Positions 6,068 through 7,426 of a stretch of DNA of 7,426 bases are shown one piece after another (the first letter of the stretch is position 1; each line of letters begins with the position of its first letter). The notes beneath the pieces are model-generated. The model made no database searches and had not been told where the DNA came from. It worked only from the letters and a program-made list of their open reading frames with translations. Position numbers and translations under genes: made by a program. The stretch comes from an uncultured Odoribacter sp. (lineage in GTDB: Bacteria; Bacteroidota; Bacteroidia; Bacteroidales; Marinifilaceae): NCBI GenBank assembly GCA_947039985.1, contig CAMRAP010000083.1, positions 1-7,426 on the forward strand, in the 5' to 3' direction.

Positions 6068-7426
6068 CTACTCTTTTAGATCATATTTCTTAGTCTCAAC
6101 ATCAATTCGACAGCTATTTTGTACATCACCTTTTAGTCGATTGACATAGTTTTCAATCTGCTTGCGATTCCTTTCGCACATCACAAGGTCTTTCTCAACA
6201 TCTCCTCTAGGTGTTTCTTTAAGTCGTTTTCTTCCTAAGGCGATCAACTCTAATGCACGCTTATAACTCGCTTTATCATCTCTAATCTGATCTAAACAGG
6301 GACTTTTCTCTGGCCTATCAAATGAAACTTGAGCGGTAAGATTTCTACGAAAATTATTTAAAGATCCCCAATTCGTAGCTGTCAATTTTCCCAACTCACC
6401 CATCTCTTCATAGGTCAGTGGGCAACGCCCTGCCATAGTATTATCAAAAGCTGTTTCATAAACGGGATAATACACTCCATTTATATCCATCCAAGTGTAA
6501 AGTGTCCTTTTTTCTTTCTGACTTAGCTGAACGCCTTTATGATTTCCATCAATAATCTCAGTTAATTTACTTTTGTGAGATCCCCAAGTATAGGCTGGCT
6601 GCAAGCTAGCTGGTCCACCTCCAATCAATGAAACAATTTTCTTTACATACATATTGACGTAAGCAGCATTAAAGTATGGATTCTTATCTGCCGCCAAAAC
6701 AAGCTTATCTCTATTCTCTGCATCAAAATCATGACATTTAACACAGCGTTTATCTAGAATGGGTTGAACATGCTCCATAAATGAAAAGTTCACAGGTTTC
6801 TTTTCCATCCATTCCGACAATTTGTGCGCAGGATTTTTCAATGCCATTGGGGTCCCTCTAGTAACAGGAATCGAAAGTCTATCTTCATGGCAACCAATAC
6901 ACCCATTCGTCTCACCAGGCATCAAAGAGACTCCGCTACGCATTGTTTGAATCATTTTCATATCCTTATCCAATACTTGAAAATAGACATGCAATCCAGC
7001 TGGCGCTTCAAAACTAGCGGAACCATCCGATTCAACAGGAACAACACCCAAGACTTTCTTGGTCTCAAAACTATGCCAATTAACTCCTGGTGCTTGCTCT
7101 CCTTCTCCACCCCAGCCTCCAACTGTCCAACTCTTCTTGGCTGGCGATTCTATGATCCGCAAATATTTCACACTTCCTAGCTCAACACCTTCCATATGAG
7201 TCCCTTCATATACATCTTGAACATAGAAAGTGCCATGAGCATCAGTATAGTTTCTCATGGATGGGATAACAGCTGGCTTAAAACGAGGCTCCACAGGCAT
7301 TGGATCAAAAAGACTTAAATTCCCTTCAAACAATAACTCCTCAGTCCCATCTACACCGACTAGATAAATACCCATCTTTTCATCTACGATATTCCAACCT
7401 CCATCTTTTAACCAGATGGATCGAGA
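6068..7426 (-). CDS. HzsA-related dihaem c-type protein, N-terminus beyond right edge
   Basis: The frame is open from the right edge to a TAG at 6068-6070, giving 452 residues; the start lies outside the window. An internal ATG at 7373-7375 is not the start, since family sequence (WLKDGGWNIVDEKMGIYLV) continues upstream of it. In-window residues 1-35 look like the end of a beta-propeller. These lead into LFDPMPVEPRFKPAVIPS and GTFYVQDVYEG, features of the middle domain of proteins related to hydrazine synthase alpha subunit (HzsA). Two CxxCH haem c attachment motifs follow, CIGCH at residues 176-180 (6887-6901) and CVKCH at 228-232 (6731-6745). The second sits in EHVQPILDKRCVKCH, a pattern common to cytochrome-like domains. 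The C-terminal tail of about 100 residues is charged and holds further cysteines. Haem c attachment implies export to the periplasm, though the signal sequence is not visible. Homology to HzsA does not imply hydrazine synthesis: the other synthase subunits are not in view and the role in Bacteroidota is not known to me. Confidence 0.75.
   Translation of the reverse strand, partial: SRSIWLKDGGWNIVDEKMGIYLVGVDGTEELLFEGNLSLFDPMPVEPRFKPAVIPSMRNYTDAHGTFYVQDVYEGTHMEGVELGSVKYLRIIESPAKKSWTVGGWGGEGEQAPGVNWHSFETKKVLGVVPVESDGSASFEAPAGLHVYFQVLDKDMKMIQTMRSGVSLMPGETNGCIGCHEDRLSIPVTRGTPMALKNPAHKLSEWMEKKPVNFSFMEHVQPILDKRCVKCHDFDAENRDKLVLAADKNPYFNAAYVNMYVKKIVSLIGGGPASLQPAYTWGSHKSKLTEIIDGNHKGVQLSQKEKRTLYTWMDINGVYYPVYETAFDNTMAGRCPLTYEEMGELGKLTATNWGSLNNFRRNLTAQVSFDRPEKSPCLDQIRDDKASYKRALELIALGRKRLKETPRGDVEKDLVMCERNRKQIENYVNRLKGDVQNSCRIDVETKKYDLKE

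Noticed and set aside
6056..6077. Small hairpin AAAAGTAG / CTACTcTTTT at the stop of the HzsA-related gene
   Set aside because: The stem is short, bulged and AT-rich, overlaps the stop codon, and is less convincing than the hairpin at 5983-6020.
5937..6149. 70-codon plus-strand open frame across the trmH upstream region
   Set aside because: It runs through a promoter, a terminator and the 3' end of the HzsA-related gene, and its sequence looks random.
6824..7180. 118-codon plus-strand open frame
   Set aside because: It is antisense to the haem-binding protein, whose frame carries both CxxCH motifs.
1..7426. CRISPR arrays, tRNA genes, insertion sequences or integration sites
   Set aside because: I saw no regularly spaced repeats, cloverleaf-like segments, transposase motifs or flanking direct repeats on reading both strands.

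Overview
The window looks like chromosomal DNA from an AT-rich member of the Bacteroidota. Three things point there. Putative promoters fit the Bacteroidota TTTG-N19-21-TAnnTTTG pattern, with a very good example at 5954-5984. There are no clear Shine-Dalgarno sequences before the starts. The gene families (a GH123-type secreted glycosidase, an M49 peptidase with an HECLGH zinc site, and an HzsA-related c-type cytochrome protein) are typical of the phylum. I cannot name a genus; a Bacteroidales gut or environmental lineage is an inference.

Layout. All complete or nearly complete genes are on the minus strand. From left to right: (1) 1-1356, the N-terminal 452 residues of a secreted GH123/DUF4091-type glycoside hydrolase with an adjacent Asp-Glu catalytic pair, running off the left edge. 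(2) About 1441-1960, a 520-bp island holding two convergent gene tails, a HEPN-domain tail on plus and a probable Nudix tail on minus. Each has lost its 5' part, so this reads as the scar of an older locus. (3) 1982-3112, a multi-pass membrane O-acyltransferase of the WecH/YiaH (acyltransferase 3) type. (4) 3336-5926, a two-gene operon, trmH (tRNA Gm18 methyltransferase) followed after 17 nt by an M49 dipeptidyl-peptidase III. (5) 6068-7426, the C-terminal 452 residues of an HzsA-related protein with two CxxCH haem c motifs, running off the right edge.

Transcription appears to be divided into short units. Minus-strand hairpins followed by T-rich tracts lie after the HzsA-related gene (5970-6020), after the peptidase (3261-3298) and after the acyltransferase (1866-1904, inside the Nudix remnant). 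The trmH promoter overlaps the T-tract of the terminator upstream of it. The genes do not form an obvious single pathway: trmH and the peptidase are housekeeping or peptide-salvage functions, while the glycosidase, acyltransferase and haem protein are envelope-associated.

I found no tRNA or rRNA, insertion sequence, CRISPR array or integration site, and no convincing new multi-gene system. The parts most worth following up are the double-truncation scar with a terminator-like hairpin inside a gene remnant, and the HzsA-related dihaem protein of unknown function.
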